64,000 nt of DNA from Acidobacteriota bacterium (lineage in GTDB: Bacteria; Acidobacteriota; Terriglobia; Terriglobales; Acidobacteriaceae), in NCBI GenBank assembly GCA_021846985.1, contig JAJZVX010000001.1, positions 248,001 to 312,000 of the forward strand, written 5' to 3'. Below the pieces are notes generated by a model. That model made no database searches, was not told the DNA's origin, and saw nothing but the letters and a program-made list of their open reading frames with translations. This document shows positions 8,918 to 18,322 of this stretch, piece by piece. How positions within the stretch are numbered: position 1 is the first letter of the stretch; each line of letters opens with the position of its first letter. The translations under genes were made by a program, and so were the position numbers.

Positions 8918-9763
8918 ATGAGCGAACAGAAAGCAGGGAACACCACCGAAGCGGCGGCCACTTCGCCAGCTTGGGCAAGAATCGAGTTGGCGCGTCATGC
9001 CCAGCGCCCTTACCCCATGGACTTCATCGAGCGGATCTTCACCGATTTCAGCGAGATTCACGGGGATCGCGCCTTTGGCGACGATGAGGCCGTGGCCTGC
9101 GGTATGGCGCGGCTCGGCGGCGATGAGGTCATGGTCATTGGCAACCGCAAAGGCGGCACCACCAAGGAGCGCGTGCGCCGTAACTTCGGCATGCCCCATC
9201 CCGAGGGTTATCGCAAGGCGCTGCGCGCCATGCGCATCGCGGAAAAGTTCTCACGCCCGGTAATCAGCTTGATCGATCTGCCCGGCGCCTATCCCGGCCT
9301 GGGCGCGGAAGAGCGTGGCCAGGCGGAGGCTATTGCCCGCAACATTCTGGAAATGTCCCGTCTGCGCGTGCCCACTATCTCCGTCATTAGCGGCGAGGGA
9401 GGCTCCGGCGGTGCGCTGGCCCTGGCCGTCAGCGACCGCGTGCTCATCCTTGAAAACGCGCTCTACTTCGTCATTACCCCTGAGTCCTGCGCCGCCATCA
9501 TGTGGCGCGACGCCGCCAACAAACAGCTCGCCGCAGAGGCCATGCGCATCTCCGCTCCGGAAGTTGCTGCGGTCGGTTGCGTGGACGAGATTATCCCCGA
9601 GCCTTCCGGAGGCATTCATACCGACCACGAGACCGGGGCCGGACAGCTTGGCCTCGTACTCAAGCGTTGCCTGGCAGAGCTCAAGGCTGTTCCTACGGAT
9701 GCCCTTGTCGCCGCGCGCCAGAAGAAGTTCCGCAACATCGCGCAGTTTTATACGGAAAGTTGA
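8918..9763 (+). CDS. accA: Acetyl-CoA carboxylase carboxyltransferase subunit alpha
   Basis: 281 residues from ATG 8918; an in-frame GTG at 8912 is possible. It transfers carboxyl from carboxybiotin to acetyl-CoA, the first committed step of fatty-acid synthesis, as a cytoplasmic alpha2-beta2 complex with AccD. Family hallmarks are RPYPMDFIERIFTDFSEIHGDRAFGDD, GGTTKERVRRNFGMPHPEGYRKALR, LIDLPGAYPGLGAEERGQ, and the oxyanion-forming glycines in SGEGGSGGALAL. It is shorter than the roughly 319-residue E. coli protein because the N-terminal helical extension is reduced. accD is not nearby. The upstream Hox remnant appears unrelated. Confidence 0.95.
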   Translation: MSEQKAGNTTEAAATSPAWARIELARHAQRPYPMDFIERIFTDFSEIHGDRAFGDDEAVACGMARLGGDEVMVIGNRKGGTTKERVRRNFGMPHPEGYRKALRAMRIAEKFSRPVISLIDLPGAYPGLGAEERGQAEAIARNILEMSRLRVPTISVISGEGGSGGALALAVSDRVLILENALYFVITPESCAAIMWRDAANKQLAAEAMRISAPEVAAVGCVDEIIPEPSGGIHTDHETGAGQLGLVLKRCLAELKAVPTDALVAARQKKFRNIAQFYTES

Positions 9764-9859
9764 TAGCCGTGTTCCGCCGTACACTGTGAGTGACTTGGTT
9801 GCCATGACTGGTAAAGTCCCTGTAGCCTTTGGAATACGCGCCGTCGCAGGAGGACGCCC

Positions 9860-10957
9860 ATGAGCGCTTCCCCTCGCGGCATTCTTCGCTACCGTGCTTT
9901 TCTGGAGTTCCTCGCCGCCGTCTTCTACTTCTTTTTTGCCCGCTCCATCGCCCATCGCGCTGCCCTCGGACTCGTCCAGGATCCATGGGTACCGCTCATT
10001 GAGCAGCTCGCACTCGTTTTTCTATTGCTGGCGGGCTATGCGGCGATGGGTATGCTGCTCGACGGTCACATCGGCCCCCTTGCTGTACAGGGCTGGCCGC
10101 GTCGCGAGGGCTGGCGCGGAGAAGCCGGTCTGGGCATGGCCGTCGGCTGGTCCCTTGCCCTGGTTTGCGTTCTTGCCATGGTCTGCGACGGCGGCATTGC
10201 CATCGTCCTGATCCTTCAGTCCTATGCCGGGGGATGGCTTGTCGTCGATCTTGTCTTCTTCGCTCTCGCCGCCATGGTAGAAGAGGTTGCTTTTCGCGGC
10301 TATGGCTTCCAGCGTTTCGTTGAGGCGGTGGGTCCCGTCGGCGCCTCGCTCGGCTTTGCTGTCTATTACGCGATTGTGCAGGCGCTTCTGCCCGGCGCCA
10401 ATCACGCCTCCATCGCCGTCTCCATCGCCTTCAGCCTCGCGCTCTCGGTTGCGTACCTGCGCAGCCGCGCGCTCTGGGTAAGCTGGGGCCTCAACTTCGG
10501 CTGGAAAGCCAGCCGCGCTCTCATCTTCGGTCTCGCTGTCAGCGGGCTGGGGAGCTTCTCGCCTGTCGTCCAGGGCGATCCCATGGGGCCATTCTGGATC
10601 ACCGGCGGCGGCTTCGGCCTCGACGGAAGCTGGTTTGCTTTCTTCGTCTTCCTCGCCGCCATCCCGGTCGTCTTCCGCGTCACCCGCAATCTCGACTTCC
10701 GCTACAACGCGCCGGTGATTCTTCCCGGCGGCATGCCCGTGGATCTAGATGCCTCTGTCCGCGCCCGGCACGAGGCGTTTGCGGCTCCGGCAGCCGCATC
10801 CGCGCCGCCCCCGCTTGTTCAGATCGCCGGGCTTCCTTCGCAGTCGCCCGCTTCCGGAGCCAGTTCCTGCGGTCCCGGCCCGTCCACGGCGCCTCCGCAG
10901 GAGCCCGGAACGCCGCCCGCTGCGGACCCCGGTGGCGTGCCGTCCGGCCCTGCGTAG
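9860..10957 (+). CDS. CPBP-family intramembrane protein (CAAX protease-like)
   Basis: 365 residues; the start is set by CAGGAGG ahead of ATG 9860. About seven to eight hydrophobic segments are followed by a Pro/Ala-rich cytoplasmic tail (about residues 300-365). The Abi/CPBP motif EEVAFRGYGFQRF (EExxxR) is clear near residue 140. The second motif, normally FxxxH, is not clear: an NHASI stretch occupies its place. The third motif reads SWGLNFGW, without the usual leading His. It may therefore be a protease with altered metal ligands or a non-proteolytic member. Substrate unknown. Confidence 0.8.
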   Translation: MSASPRGILRYRAFLEFLAAVFYFFFARSIAHRAALGLVQDPWVPLIEQLALVFLLLAGYAAMGMLLDGHIGPLAVQGWPRREGWRGEAGLGMAVGWSLALVCVLAMVCDGGIAIVLILQSYAGGWLVVDLVFFALAAMVEEVAFRGYGFQRFVEAVGPVGASLGFAVYYAIVQALLPGANHASIAVSIAFSLALSVAYLRSRALWVSWGLNFGWKASRALIFGLAVSGLGSFSPVVQGDPMGPFWITGGGFGLDGSWFAFFVFLAAIPVVFRVTRNLDFRYNAPVILPGGMPVDLDASVRARHEAFAAPAAASAPPPLVQIAGLPSQSPASGASSCGPGPSTAPPQEPGTPPAADPGGVPSGPA

Positions 10958-11132
10958 ATGTGGTTCGACCCCGGCAATGCTTCGCCTGATATACACTGAA
11001 ACCAGCGAGTTCCGCATTCCCGGCGCTTCTTCCTAGCCTGCCGCCGATTGCGAGCAGCCGCGCCGTTGAAGCCGCGCCGGACATCTCCAGCGCGTGTGCA
11101 GAGACAACCCCTTAAGGAGAAATGCTGAATCG

Positions 11133-11312
11133 ATGGCCAAGATTGCCAAAACCGCTGATCGCAAGAAGATGATGGATACAACCAAGTCGACCGACTGCCC
11201 GAAGTGCGGCAAGCCAACGCGCATCGTCAAGCGCGTCAAAGATCGCGAGCGGGGCGTCCCGGGAGGCATGTATATCTCGTGCTCGGTGTGCGAGTTCTAC
11301 GAGAAACTTTAA
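11133..11312 (+). CDS. Small zinc-ribbon protein
   Basis: 59 residues from ATG 11133, with AAGGAG about 13 bases upstream. It contains CPKCGKPTRIVKRV and, 30 residues later, CSVCEFYEKL, giving a CxxC...CxxC zinc ribbon with a basic N-terminus (MAKIAKTADRKKMMD). The compact four-Cys design suggests nucleic-acid or protein binding. No specific function can be assigned. It is followed by a strong terminator. Confidence 0.75.
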   Translation: MAKIAKTADRKKMMDTTKSTDCPKCGKPTRIVKRVKDRERGVPGGMYISCSVCEFYEKL

Positions 11313-11342
11313 GCGCAGGAGTAGGCAATTTGCCCTGAAAAG

Positions 11343-11366
11343 GCCCGGCCTCGCGCCGGGCTTTTT
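11343..11366. terminator. Rho-independent terminator, probably used from both sides
   Basis: GCCCGGC stem, short loop, GCCGGGC, then TTTTT on the plus strand, about 30 bases after the zinc-ribbon gene stop. A short A-run precedes the stem, so it may also end the convergent minus-strand gene that stops at 11405. Confidence 0.85.
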
Positions 11367-11404
11367 CAGCTTTACGTTTCACCTGCTGCGCGCGCGCGGC
11401 TCAC

Positions 11405-13792
11405 TTAAAACCGGAACAGGCGGGTGATCTTTACATACAGAATGCGTTGGTCGTTCAGCGCCGGAGGTCCGGAGGTGGGAAGAATGGGGTCATTCGTATT
11501 GCAGGTGCCGTCCGGATTCCGCGTGCACAGATTGGGATCGATGTTGGCGAAGTCCGTGGTAAAGCCAAAGTAGAAGGCCGTGCCAGGGTGGGGAAGAAAC
11601 GTGAGCAGGAAATTGCCATACGCATCCTTGCTGTTGGTCAGGCTGGTGTAAGTGCTGTTGGGCAGAGTTGCCTGGTACAGGCCGATGAAGTTCAGCGACC
11701 ATGCCTTATTCATCTGGTAATTCCATCGCTCCACAATCTGGTGCGTGTCGTAGGCCGTTGTGCCCGTTGGCAGATCCGTGAAGTGGGTGTATTGATAGGA
11801 GCTGGACAGATCCAGCGGTTGCACCGGCCTCAGATCGAAAGTGAGTTGATCCGAGGCCACGTTCACTGGGTAAGGCCCCTGGTTGCTGGGAGGTGAGTAA
11901 TTGATGGTTCGCCCGGAGTATTCAGTAAACCCAACCGCAACGGAAGGCAGCGGAGCCGTGTAGAAGCTTACTCCGCCCACCGGCTCGTGATATTCCACGT
12001 TGTTTGTCAGAACCGGGTAATCGCTGGGCCGCAGGCGGTCCTGGCCCGCTTCAAAGAATAGCGAAAGATTGGTTTTGTGCTTGAAGTTGAAGTTGTAGGA
12101 AGGATCGATATAGAAATCCAGCGGCAGGCCGGTGTGGTCCCAGATGCGTTCGGAATAGACGCTGATGGAGTGAGAAAGCAAAGGCCCATGCGCGGGCCGG
12201 AACGTGTAGGAAAACCTTCCATTGGGTTCGCGCACATCGGGACGGGTAAAGAATCCGGTCTGGGTTGTATAGCCGGCGGCGATGTCGCTGTAGTTGGACC
12301 AGAAACTCTTGTGCAGGTCCGAGTAGCTCACCCCCTGCACCCAAGACTGCCCGCTCTGCCATGAGCCGTCGGTGTTCAGGGTCTCGCCCGTCACGCCTTG
12401 CCCGCTCAGTGTCCAGCGTCCTGCCAGCCGTACGCGGTAGTCGATGCCCCCGTTGCGGTTGAAGGTGCCCAGATACTCCCGGTCGGCGTAAATTACGCCC
12501 AGATTCGACTGGTTGCCGATGTCCCGGTTCACCCGCGCCACGTAAAAATGCGCGCGCGTGCCATAATCCGGAGTGCCCTGCGGCACGTTCAGGCCCGGAC
12601 TCCGATCGTCGACATTCAAGATGCCCAATGCATAATTGCCTATCTTTCCTGTCAAGCGCTGGCCAATCTGCGGCATCACGATGTTGGGCGTGTAGTAGAG
12701 ATTCAGCGGGGTCTCAAAGTAGCTGGAATTTTCAATGAAAAAGGGCCGCAACTCCGGGTAGTAGTACGGAAAACGCTGATTCGGAGGCGCTGGGTTGTTC
12801 ACTCCAATCTGGCTGAAATCCGGATTGAACGTCATGTCGAGGATCAGACTGTTGTGGAGGACAAACTTCGTATCCAGCCCCGCATAGCCCTGCAGCAGCT
12901 TGTCGTTGAAAAACGGATCGACCGAATTCACCGTGTTCAACTGCCGGTAGCTGTGAGCCAGGCCGTAGGGCTCGAACTGCCAGTTCTTGCCCCGCTCGAT
13001 GTCCTGAAAGCCCTGGGCCACCGCCTCCTGGGTCAGCACCCCGGCGACATTGTGCTTCACCTGCGGCCAGAACACGGATTCGCCCTTCCGCGAGATGCCG
13101 CGCTCCAGCACGATGCCCCAGGTGCGGAAAGCTCCTTCCGGCACGCGCTCAAAGCGCAGGCTGGCGAACGGAATCCTCATCAGGACCGTGTACCCGTCTT
13201 TGGTCCGGGTTCCCCATGTGTCCCAGACAGTATCGAAGGAGTAGTCGGAGCCGGTTTGCTCGGTATAAAGTGCATCGGCCTGTACGCCCAGGGGATTGGT
13301 CTTGAAGATGAAGGCGCGACGGCTGTCATGGAAGGTATCCAGCAGCACTTCAACCATGTCGTCGCCGCCGATCGAGTCGCGTGCCAGCATGTGCCCGCGC
13401 ACCGCGCCCGGCGTGTCGTCCTTGCACACAAAAGCGATAAAGAGGAATTCGTGCGTATAGCCCACGTAAGCTGTGGTTGGTTCCGTGGCAGGCGATCCGT
13501 CGTCAGGATAGCGTTGGATGAAATGGGAGATACGCAACATCGAGCGCACGATCTCAGAAGTGGGCGTGGCGGGAAGGAAGTCGGCCAGCTTTGGGGTTCC
13601 CGGAATGGCCGGAATCACGATGTGGGGCAAACTGCCCGGTTGCGGCGGAGGCGCATGTTCTTTTCCCTTTTGATCGGACGCCTCAGGCAGCCGCGTCGCG
13701 GGGTCGCTGCTCGCCGGAGGCTGCCCAGCCCGCGCCAGTGGAACCAGAAACGAGAACAGGAGGAGCAAAAGAAGCCAGCGCACCGGCAGCAC
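11405..13792 (-). CDS. DUF5916 outer-membrane protein with CBM9-like domain
   Basis: 795 residues with a signal peptide (LLLLLLFSFLVPLARAG). The N-terminal third resembles the carbohydrate-binding CBM9/DOMON fold (TTAYVGYTHEFLFIAFVCKD, GGDDMVEVLLDTFHDSRRAFIF). The rest is a DUF5916-type beta-rich region ending in aromatic LYVKITRLFRF, which fits a C-terminal beta-signal of an outer-membrane barrel. Such proteins are common in Acidobacteriota and Bacteroidota. Role unknown; glycan binding at the cell surface is the usual inference. It is a single-gene unit, with roughly 260 bases of non-coding sequence upstream to hold its promoter. Confidence 0.8.
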   Translation of the reverse strand: MLPVRWLLLLLLFSFLVPLARAGQPPASSDPATRLPEASDQKGKEHAPPPQPGSLPHIVIPAIPGTPKLADFLPATPTSEIVRSMLRISHFIQRYPDDGSPATEPTTAYVGYTHEFLFIAFVCKDDTPGAVRGHMLARDSIGGDDMVEVLLDTFHDSRRAFIFKTNPLGVQADALYTEQTGSDYSFDTVWDTWGTRTKDGYTVLMRIPFASLRFERVPEGAFRTWGIVLERGISRKGESVFWPQVKHNVAGVLTQEAVAQGFQDIERGKNWQFEPYGLAHSYRQLNTVNSVDPFFNDKLLQGYAGLDTKFVLHNSLILDMTFNPDFSQIGVNNPAPPNQRFPYYYPELRPFFIENSSYFETPLNLYYTPNIVMPQIGQRLTGKIGNYALGILNVDDRSPGLNVPQGTPDYGTRAHFYVARVNRDIGNQSNLGVIYADREYLGTFNRNGGIDYRVRLAGRWTLSGQGVTGETLNTDGSWQSGQSWVQGVSYSDLHKSFWSNYSDIAAGYTTQTGFFTRPDVREPNGRFSYTFRPAHGPLLSHSISVYSERIWDHTGLPLDFYIDPSYNFNFKHKTNLSLFFEAGQDRLRPSDYPVLTNNVEYHEPVGGVSFYTAPLPSVAVGFTEYSGRTINYSPPSNQGPYPVNVASDQLTFDLRPVQPLDLSSSYQYTHFTDLPTGTTAYDTHQIVERWNYQMNKAWSLNFIGLYQATLPNSTYTSLTNSKDAYGNFLLTFLPHPGTAFYFGFTTDFANIDPNLCTRNPDGTCNTNDPILPTSGPPALNDQRILYVKITRLFRF

Positions 13793-14050
13793 ACCGTGCC
13801 TGCCGATACGCGTGCCGCGTGGATTGGGGTATCCAAACTGCAGAATTTCCTCTTCGCGTATGGATCATAATGGCGTGGGCGCAGATCCTGCCTCTGCGCT
13901 CCGCTATGCTTCAATTTTACCCGCTGGCAGAGGCTCTGGAGCGGGCTGTACCCATGTCGGTAACGTTTACAGAAAACCCTTGCAAAACCTGTTGGTTAAC
14001 ACCACGCGGCGTTGCGCACAGAATTCGCGTCTCTGGCGCCGGAGTGCGTT

Positions 14051-14821
14051 TCAGAGCGCCTCCGCCATCTCCCGCACAATGGCTTCGGTGGCGCCTGCAG
14101 GGTCCATCGCTTGCGTTATAGGACGTCCCACCACCAGAAAGGTCGCGCCTTGGCGAAGCGCTTCGCCCGGTGTGGCAATACGCTTCTGGTCCCCGCTTGC
14201 CGTGCCCGCGGGCCGAATCCCGGGAATCACCAGCACGCTCTCCGGCCCTGTTAGAGATCGGAGCATGGCAGCCTCCTCGGGCGAACTGACAAATCCCCTG
14301 ATCCCCGCTTCCAGTCCCATCCGCGCCAGCAGTTCGACCTGCGCCGCCGGCGCACCATCCACGCCCACGGCCCGCAGTTGCGCCCGATCCATGCTGGTCA
14401 GCACCGTCACAGCCAGCAATTCGGGCGGGTTATCCAGTCCCTTCAGGGCCGTCCGGGCCGCCGACAGCATCGCCGGCCCCCCGGTCGCGTGCAGGGTCAT
14501 CATTTTCACTCCCAGCCTGGCGGCCGACCGCACTGCCCCCGCCACCGTATTGGGAATGTCGTGGAGCTTCAGGTCAAGGAATACCGAGTGACCGCGAGCC
14601 ATCAGCGGCTCCAGCACGGCCGGGCCAGCGGAGACAAAAAGCTCCAGTCCCACCTTGAACCAGCGGCAACTGTTTTCCAGCCGTTCCATAAGCGCATGTG
14701 CGCTGGAGGCATCCGGCACATCAAGCGCGACGATCAGCCGCTTGCGCGCCTCCTCTATGCGGTCCACGCGCGGCTCAGGTTCTTTTCTGAAGCTGGGTTT
14801 TAGTCTTTCCGGAATGGGCAT
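14051..14821 (-). CDS. pyrF: Orotidine 5'-phosphate decarboxylase
   Basis: 256 residues. It catalyses OMP to UMP, the last step of de novo pyrimidine synthesis, in the cytoplasm. LIVALDVPD is the first strand. FLDLKLHDIPNTV is the catalytic DxKxxD signature. LVIPGIRPAG and FLVVGRPIT form the phosphate-binding end of the barrel. The N-terminus is about 25 residues longer than in E. coli, ending in a basic stretch. The start has AGGA just upstream. It is divergent from the TPR gene across about 200 bases. Confidence 0.96.
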   Translation of the reverse strand: MPIPERLKPSFRKEPEPRVDRIEEARKRLIVALDVPDASSAHALMERLENSCRWFKVGLELFVSAGPAVLEPLMARGHSVFLDLKLHDIPNTVAGAVRSAARLGVKMMTLHATGGPAMLSAARTALKGLDNPPELLAVTVLTSMDRAQLRAVGVDGAPAAQVELLARMGLEAGIRGFVSSPEEAAMLRSLTGPESVLVIPGIRPAGTASGDQKRIATPGEALRQGATFLVVGRPITQAMDPAGATEAIVREMAEAL

Positions 14822-15022
14822 GATTGCATCCTAACCCATGCGCCTCCGGCCGCGGAAAGAGCGCCGGAGGCGCAGCCGGATCTGCTCGGAGCCGCTAAAC
14901 TGAAATAGATTTGGCAGCCGCGCAGCCTCTCGATTTTTCCAGCGGGTTCTTCGCGCCGTAATCGAGAAACAGGATCGCGGCTGGCCGTCGGGGGCTCAAC
15001 GCAGCGAAAGGAGGGATGGCCA

Positions 15023-16240
15023 TTGGTCAGGAGGATTCGGAAATTGCACATGGTGGTGTGGGCCGCTGTTCTGGCGGGAGCCGCCCTTCCGCTCGGAGCT
15101 TCCGGTGTGCATGCCAATCCTCTGGATCGTGATCCTCTCGTCCAGCAGGCCTATGAGCGCTTCTACAATCTGGATTATCCGGGCTCGATTAAGCTCTTCG
15201 AGCGCTTCCACGCCGAGCACCCCGGTGATCCGCAGGCGACCGCATTCCTGCTGGAAGCCGTCCTCTTGCAGGAACTCTACCGCCTCGATCTGCTCGATAC
15301 CACCTTTTACGCCAATGATGGCTTCCTCACCGGCCGCCACGCCACCGCAGAGGATCCAAAGGCCCGCGACCGGATCTTGTCTCTTGCCGATGAGGCCATC
15401 CGCGAGGCTGACTGGAGGCTCAACCGCAACCCCAACGACATCGACGCGCTCTACGCCCGCGGCTGGGCGCGCAGCCTCAAGTGCACCTATATCGCCATGG
15501 TGCAGCGCGGTTTTGGCGCCGGCTTCCGGCTGGCCATGAAGGCCAAGGACGACGAGAACCACGTCCTCGAGCTCGACTCCAATTACATCGACGCCAAGCT
15601 GGTAGCGGGCGTCTATGAGTACGTGGTTGGCGCTTTGCCGTGGCCCTTCAAGTTGCTCATCGGCTTCGCCGGCATCACGGGATCGAAGACGCGCGGCCTC
15701 GAGATGCTCCGCGACGACGCCCGCCGGGGCGCCGCCACCAGCGTCGAGGCGCGAACCGTCATCGCACTCTTCCTGCGCCGCGAGGCGCGATACAAAGAGG
15801 CCATCCAGGTCATTCAAGAGCTCAAGCGCGAATACCCGCACAACTTCCTGTTCTGGCTGGAAGAGGCTAACCTCCGCAAGGACGACGGCGAAGGCATGGC
15901 CGCCGTCGAGGCCTATCGCGAAGTGCTGGCGCGCAACTCCACGCCTGGATACTTTGCCGATGCGCGCCTGGAACTGGCCTACTTCGGCCTTGGCGATGCG
16001 TTGCGCGGACAACGGCATTACGATGAGGCTGCCCGGGCCTACGAACACGCAGCCTGGACCCAGAACGTCGGCCCAGAACTCAAGATCAGGTCGTTGCTCG
16101 CCGCTGGAGAGTGCCGTGATTTGAACGGGGAACGCCAGTTGGCGGTCAGAGACTACCAGGCCGCTATCGCCACCGGACCCAACACCTCCCGCGCCGACAC
16201 GGCTAGAAAACGCCTGCGCACACCTTACAGGGGAAACTGA
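15023..16240 (+). CDS. Exported TPR-repeat protein
   Basis: 405 residues. I choose TTG 15023 because AAAGGAGG lies 7-8 bases upstream and the start gives a basic n-region (RRIRK) ahead of a hydrophobic signal segment. A second ribosome-site-like AGGAGG (15029) could serve TTG 15044 or ATG 15050, which would lack that n-region. The mature part is helical with TPR-like units (DPLVQQAYERFYNLDYPGSIKLFERF, EAIQVIQELKREYPHNFLFW, YDEAARAYEHAAW). Probably a periplasmic protein-interaction scaffold; partner unknown. Confidence 0.8.
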   Translation: MVRRIRKLHMVVWAAVLAGAALPLGASGVHANPLDRDPLVQQAYERFYNLDYPGSIKLFERFHAEHPGDPQATAFLLEAVLLQELYRLDLLDTTFYANDGFLTGRHATAEDPKARDRILSLADEAIREADWRLNRNPNDIDALYARGWARSLKCTYIAMVQRGFGAGFRLAMKAKDDENHVLELDSNYIDAKLVAGVYEYVVGALPWPFKLLIGFAGITGSKTRGLEMLRDDARRGAATSVEARTVIALFLRREARYKEAIQVIQELKREYPHNFLFWLEEANLRKDDGEGMAAVEAYREVLARNSTPGYFADARLELAYFGLGDALRGQRHYDEAARAYEHAAWTQNVGPELKIRSLLAAGECRDLNGERQLAVRDYQAAIATGPNTSRADTARKRLRTPYRGN

Positions 16241-16344
16241 GCCTGCCCGGCGCGCCATGTGCCGCCCGCGGGCAAAAGGAACCTTCCTTCGGCTATCTTC
16301 GTATCAAGAGAAGGTTCCCGCCGGTTCCAAAGGAGGGGTCGATC

Positions 16345-16662
16345 ATGGCCGTGTTTTGCCATCAATGTGGTGCGGGGTTGCCACCCAGTGCGCGCTTCTG
16401 CTCCCGCTGCGGCGCCGTGATTCCCGTTACGCAATCCATGCCGGGACAGCCGCTGGTCCGGCCCATTGCGGGCCGCCAGATTGCCGGCGTCTGCCTGGCC
16501 CTGGCGCAGGCTAACGGCTGGGATGTTGCCGTTGTCCGCATTGTCACCGTCCTCGGCTTCTTCTTTTCCGGCGGATTTGTCGGCATCGCCTACCTGGCCG
16601 GCTGGATCGGCATCCCCGAGGAGAAACTTCCCCTGCCGGGAGAGTATCCTCCTAAGGTATGA
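16345..16662 (+). CDS. Zinc-ribbon/PspC-domain membrane protein
   Basis: 105 residues with AAAGGAGGGG ahead of ATG 16345. The N-terminal zinc ribbon (FCHQCGAGLPPSARFCSRCGA) is followed at about residues 40-95 by a PspC domain (RQIAGVCLALAQANGWDVAVVRI, then a hydrophobic segment and YLAGWIGIPEE). PspC proteins sit in the inner membrane and are linked to envelope stress in the phage-shock response. No pspA is nearby. Its stop overlaps the next start (ATGA). Confidence 0.85.
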   Translation: MAVFCHQCGAGLPPSARFCSRCGAVIPVTQSMPGQPLVRPIAGRQIAGVCLALAQANGWDVAVVRIVTVLGFFFSGGFVGIAYLAGWIGIPEEKLPLPGEYPPKV

Positions 16663-17492
16663 AGAGCTACCTCGCCCCCGATGGAGCCCGCCTCGCCTTT
16701 CATGACACAGGTTCCGGCCTGCCCGTTGTTTTTCTGCATCCCACGCCGCTCGACAGCGAATACTGGCATCCTCTTATCCAGAATCTGGCCGGCATCCGCG
16801 CCCTTGCTCCCGATCTTCGCGGCCACGGCGCATCGGAACTGGGCCGCGACCTGCCCGCCGGCGGCTTTTCCCTGGTCCCCGACGCGCCCGTGCTCACCAT
16901 GGCGCAGCTCGCTACCGACATCCTTGCTCTTCTCGACCATCTCCAGCTTGACGGCGCCGTCTTTGCTGGCTGCTCCATCGGCGGTTATCTCCTTTTCGAG
17001 CTTTGGCGTCAGGCTCCGGCGCGGATGCGCGGCTTAGCCATTGTCTGTTCCAAGCCGCAGCCTGATGCCGAGGCCAACCTTGCCCGGCGCGCCGCCAACA
17101 TCGCACAGATCCGCAACGGTAGTGTCACCGCCTTCCTGGACGGCATGACGCAAACGCTCATCGGCGCAACCGCCCGCGCCCGTCGTCCCGCCATCGTCTC
17201 CGAGTTGCGCGCCCGCATGACGATGACGCCCCAGGCGCTTGTCGCCGTGCAGGCGGGACTGGCCACCCGGCCAGACTCCGTGCCCACGGTCGCCACCATC
17301 CGTGTCCCCGTCCTGGCCATCGCCGGCGGCGAAGATCCCGGCGTCACTCCGGCCGAAATCGAAGTTCTCTGCGGCGCGCCCGGCGGTTGCGCTCTTCACC
17401 TTCTTCCCGATGCCGGCCACTTTGCCGCTTACGAACAGCCGAAAAACGTCGCCACACTCTTCCAGCCCTGGCTGCGATTGTTCGAATCCTGA
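16659..17492 (+). CDS. Alpha/beta hydrolase
   Basis: 277 residues, translationally coupled to the PspC gene by a 4-base overlap. Fold hallmarks: oxyanion region VVFLHPTPLDSEYW; nucleophile elbow GCSIGGY; acid in GGEDPGVTP; catalytic His in DAGHFAAYEQP. This gives a complete Ser-Asp-His triad with an inserted cap domain. Closest in style to haloperoxidase or esterase-like cytoplasmic hydrolases. Substrate not predictable. Confidence 0.88.
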   Translation: MKSYLAPDGARLAFHDTGSGLPVVFLHPTPLDSEYWHPLIQNLAGIRALAPDLRGHGASELGRDLPAGGFSLVPDAPVLTMAQLATDILALLDHLQLDGAVFAGCSIGGYLLFELWRQAPARMRGLAIVCSKPQPDAEANLARRAANIAQIRNGSVTAFLDGMTQTLIGATARARRPAIVSELRARMTMTPQALVAVQAGLATRPDSVPTVATIRVPVLAIAGGEDPGVTPAEIEVLCGAPGGCALHLLPDAGHFAAYEQPKNVATLFQPWLRLFES

Positions 17493-17503
17493 TGGATCCC
17501 GCT

Positions 17504-18181
17504 CTATTGTCCGCTTCGCAGGGCGATTACCGTGCGATAGAAGCCGTGGATGGAGTCCTCTGTGCCCTGGGTGATCTGTTTCATCGCCTTTGGCACTGGA
17601 AAGGCGCGCTCGGCTTCGTCGAAACGGACGTACCACTTCACGCTCGTTGCGCACCCACTGCCCGCCGCCGGCGGCCAACAGGGCTTCGCCCAGATATGCG
17701 CCGATGTTTCATGCCGCTGTCAGCCTATCCTCGTCGCTCGTCCACGCGGTCCGCATGCGCTCGATGTAGCCATTCAGCCACTTCACGGAGCGGCCGTCAT
17801 TGCCGAAGTCGAAATCCGTCATGCCCGGGCAGGTACGCGCTGCCAGGCGCGCATTCACCTTCATGCCCACGAACTGCTCCATATCCTCCGCGCTCATCTG
17901 CGGGTCCGCGGCGCGCCGAATCCACACCGGCAAACTGGCCGCGGTAGACCGCCTTGATGTGCTCCAGCCTTTTCGTCAGTTCCTCTGCCTTCTCCGCCAG
18001 GCCGAGCGCGCGCCAGTCCAATCGCCTCGCCGAAGAACTCCTTGGCGTCGCTGGAGTGTCCGCCGGCGTTAACGTGCGTTCGTGGCTCGCAGATCTGGTC
18101 ATAGGCATTCTCGCCCCATGCAATGTACTGCCGCATTCGCTCCAGCCCCTGCTCCCTGTTCGTCTCGTCTGTCTTGCTCAT
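17504..18181 (-). pseudogene. DUF3806-like gene broken by several frameshifts
   Basis: Reading the minus strand from ATG 18181, one protein family can be followed through successive frames. MSKTDETNREQGLERMRQYI through SSDAKEFFGEAIGL is in one frame. LGLAEKAEELTKRLEHIKAVYRG follows in a second (shift near 18005). VWIRRAADPQMSAEDMEQFVGM through DGRSVKWLNGYIERMRTAW is in a third (shift near 17930). GAYLGEALLAAGGGQWV and KWYVRFDEAERAFPVPKAM follow after further shifts (near 17710 and 17640), to a stop at 17504. At least four indels against intact neighbours point to a decayed gene rather than one sequencing error. The GAYLGEAL/GGxWV block suggests DUF3806. No function is known. Confidence 0.75.
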
Positions 18182-18322
18182 GGCGCATCCACGCGCAGTT
18201 GAACGGGTCGCCTGCAGATGATGGAGAGAATCGCCCCATTGTAATCCCGCGCCCATGCCGCTTCGAGAATCCTGCAAGAATGCGATACCCTCAAATGAGC
18301 AGCCTGTTTTTCGGAACCACTC

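Noticed and set aside
12398-13870. 490-residue plus-strand frame opposite the DUF5916 gene
   Set aside because: Shadow frame; the minus-strand protein has a signal peptide, family motifs and a beta-signal.
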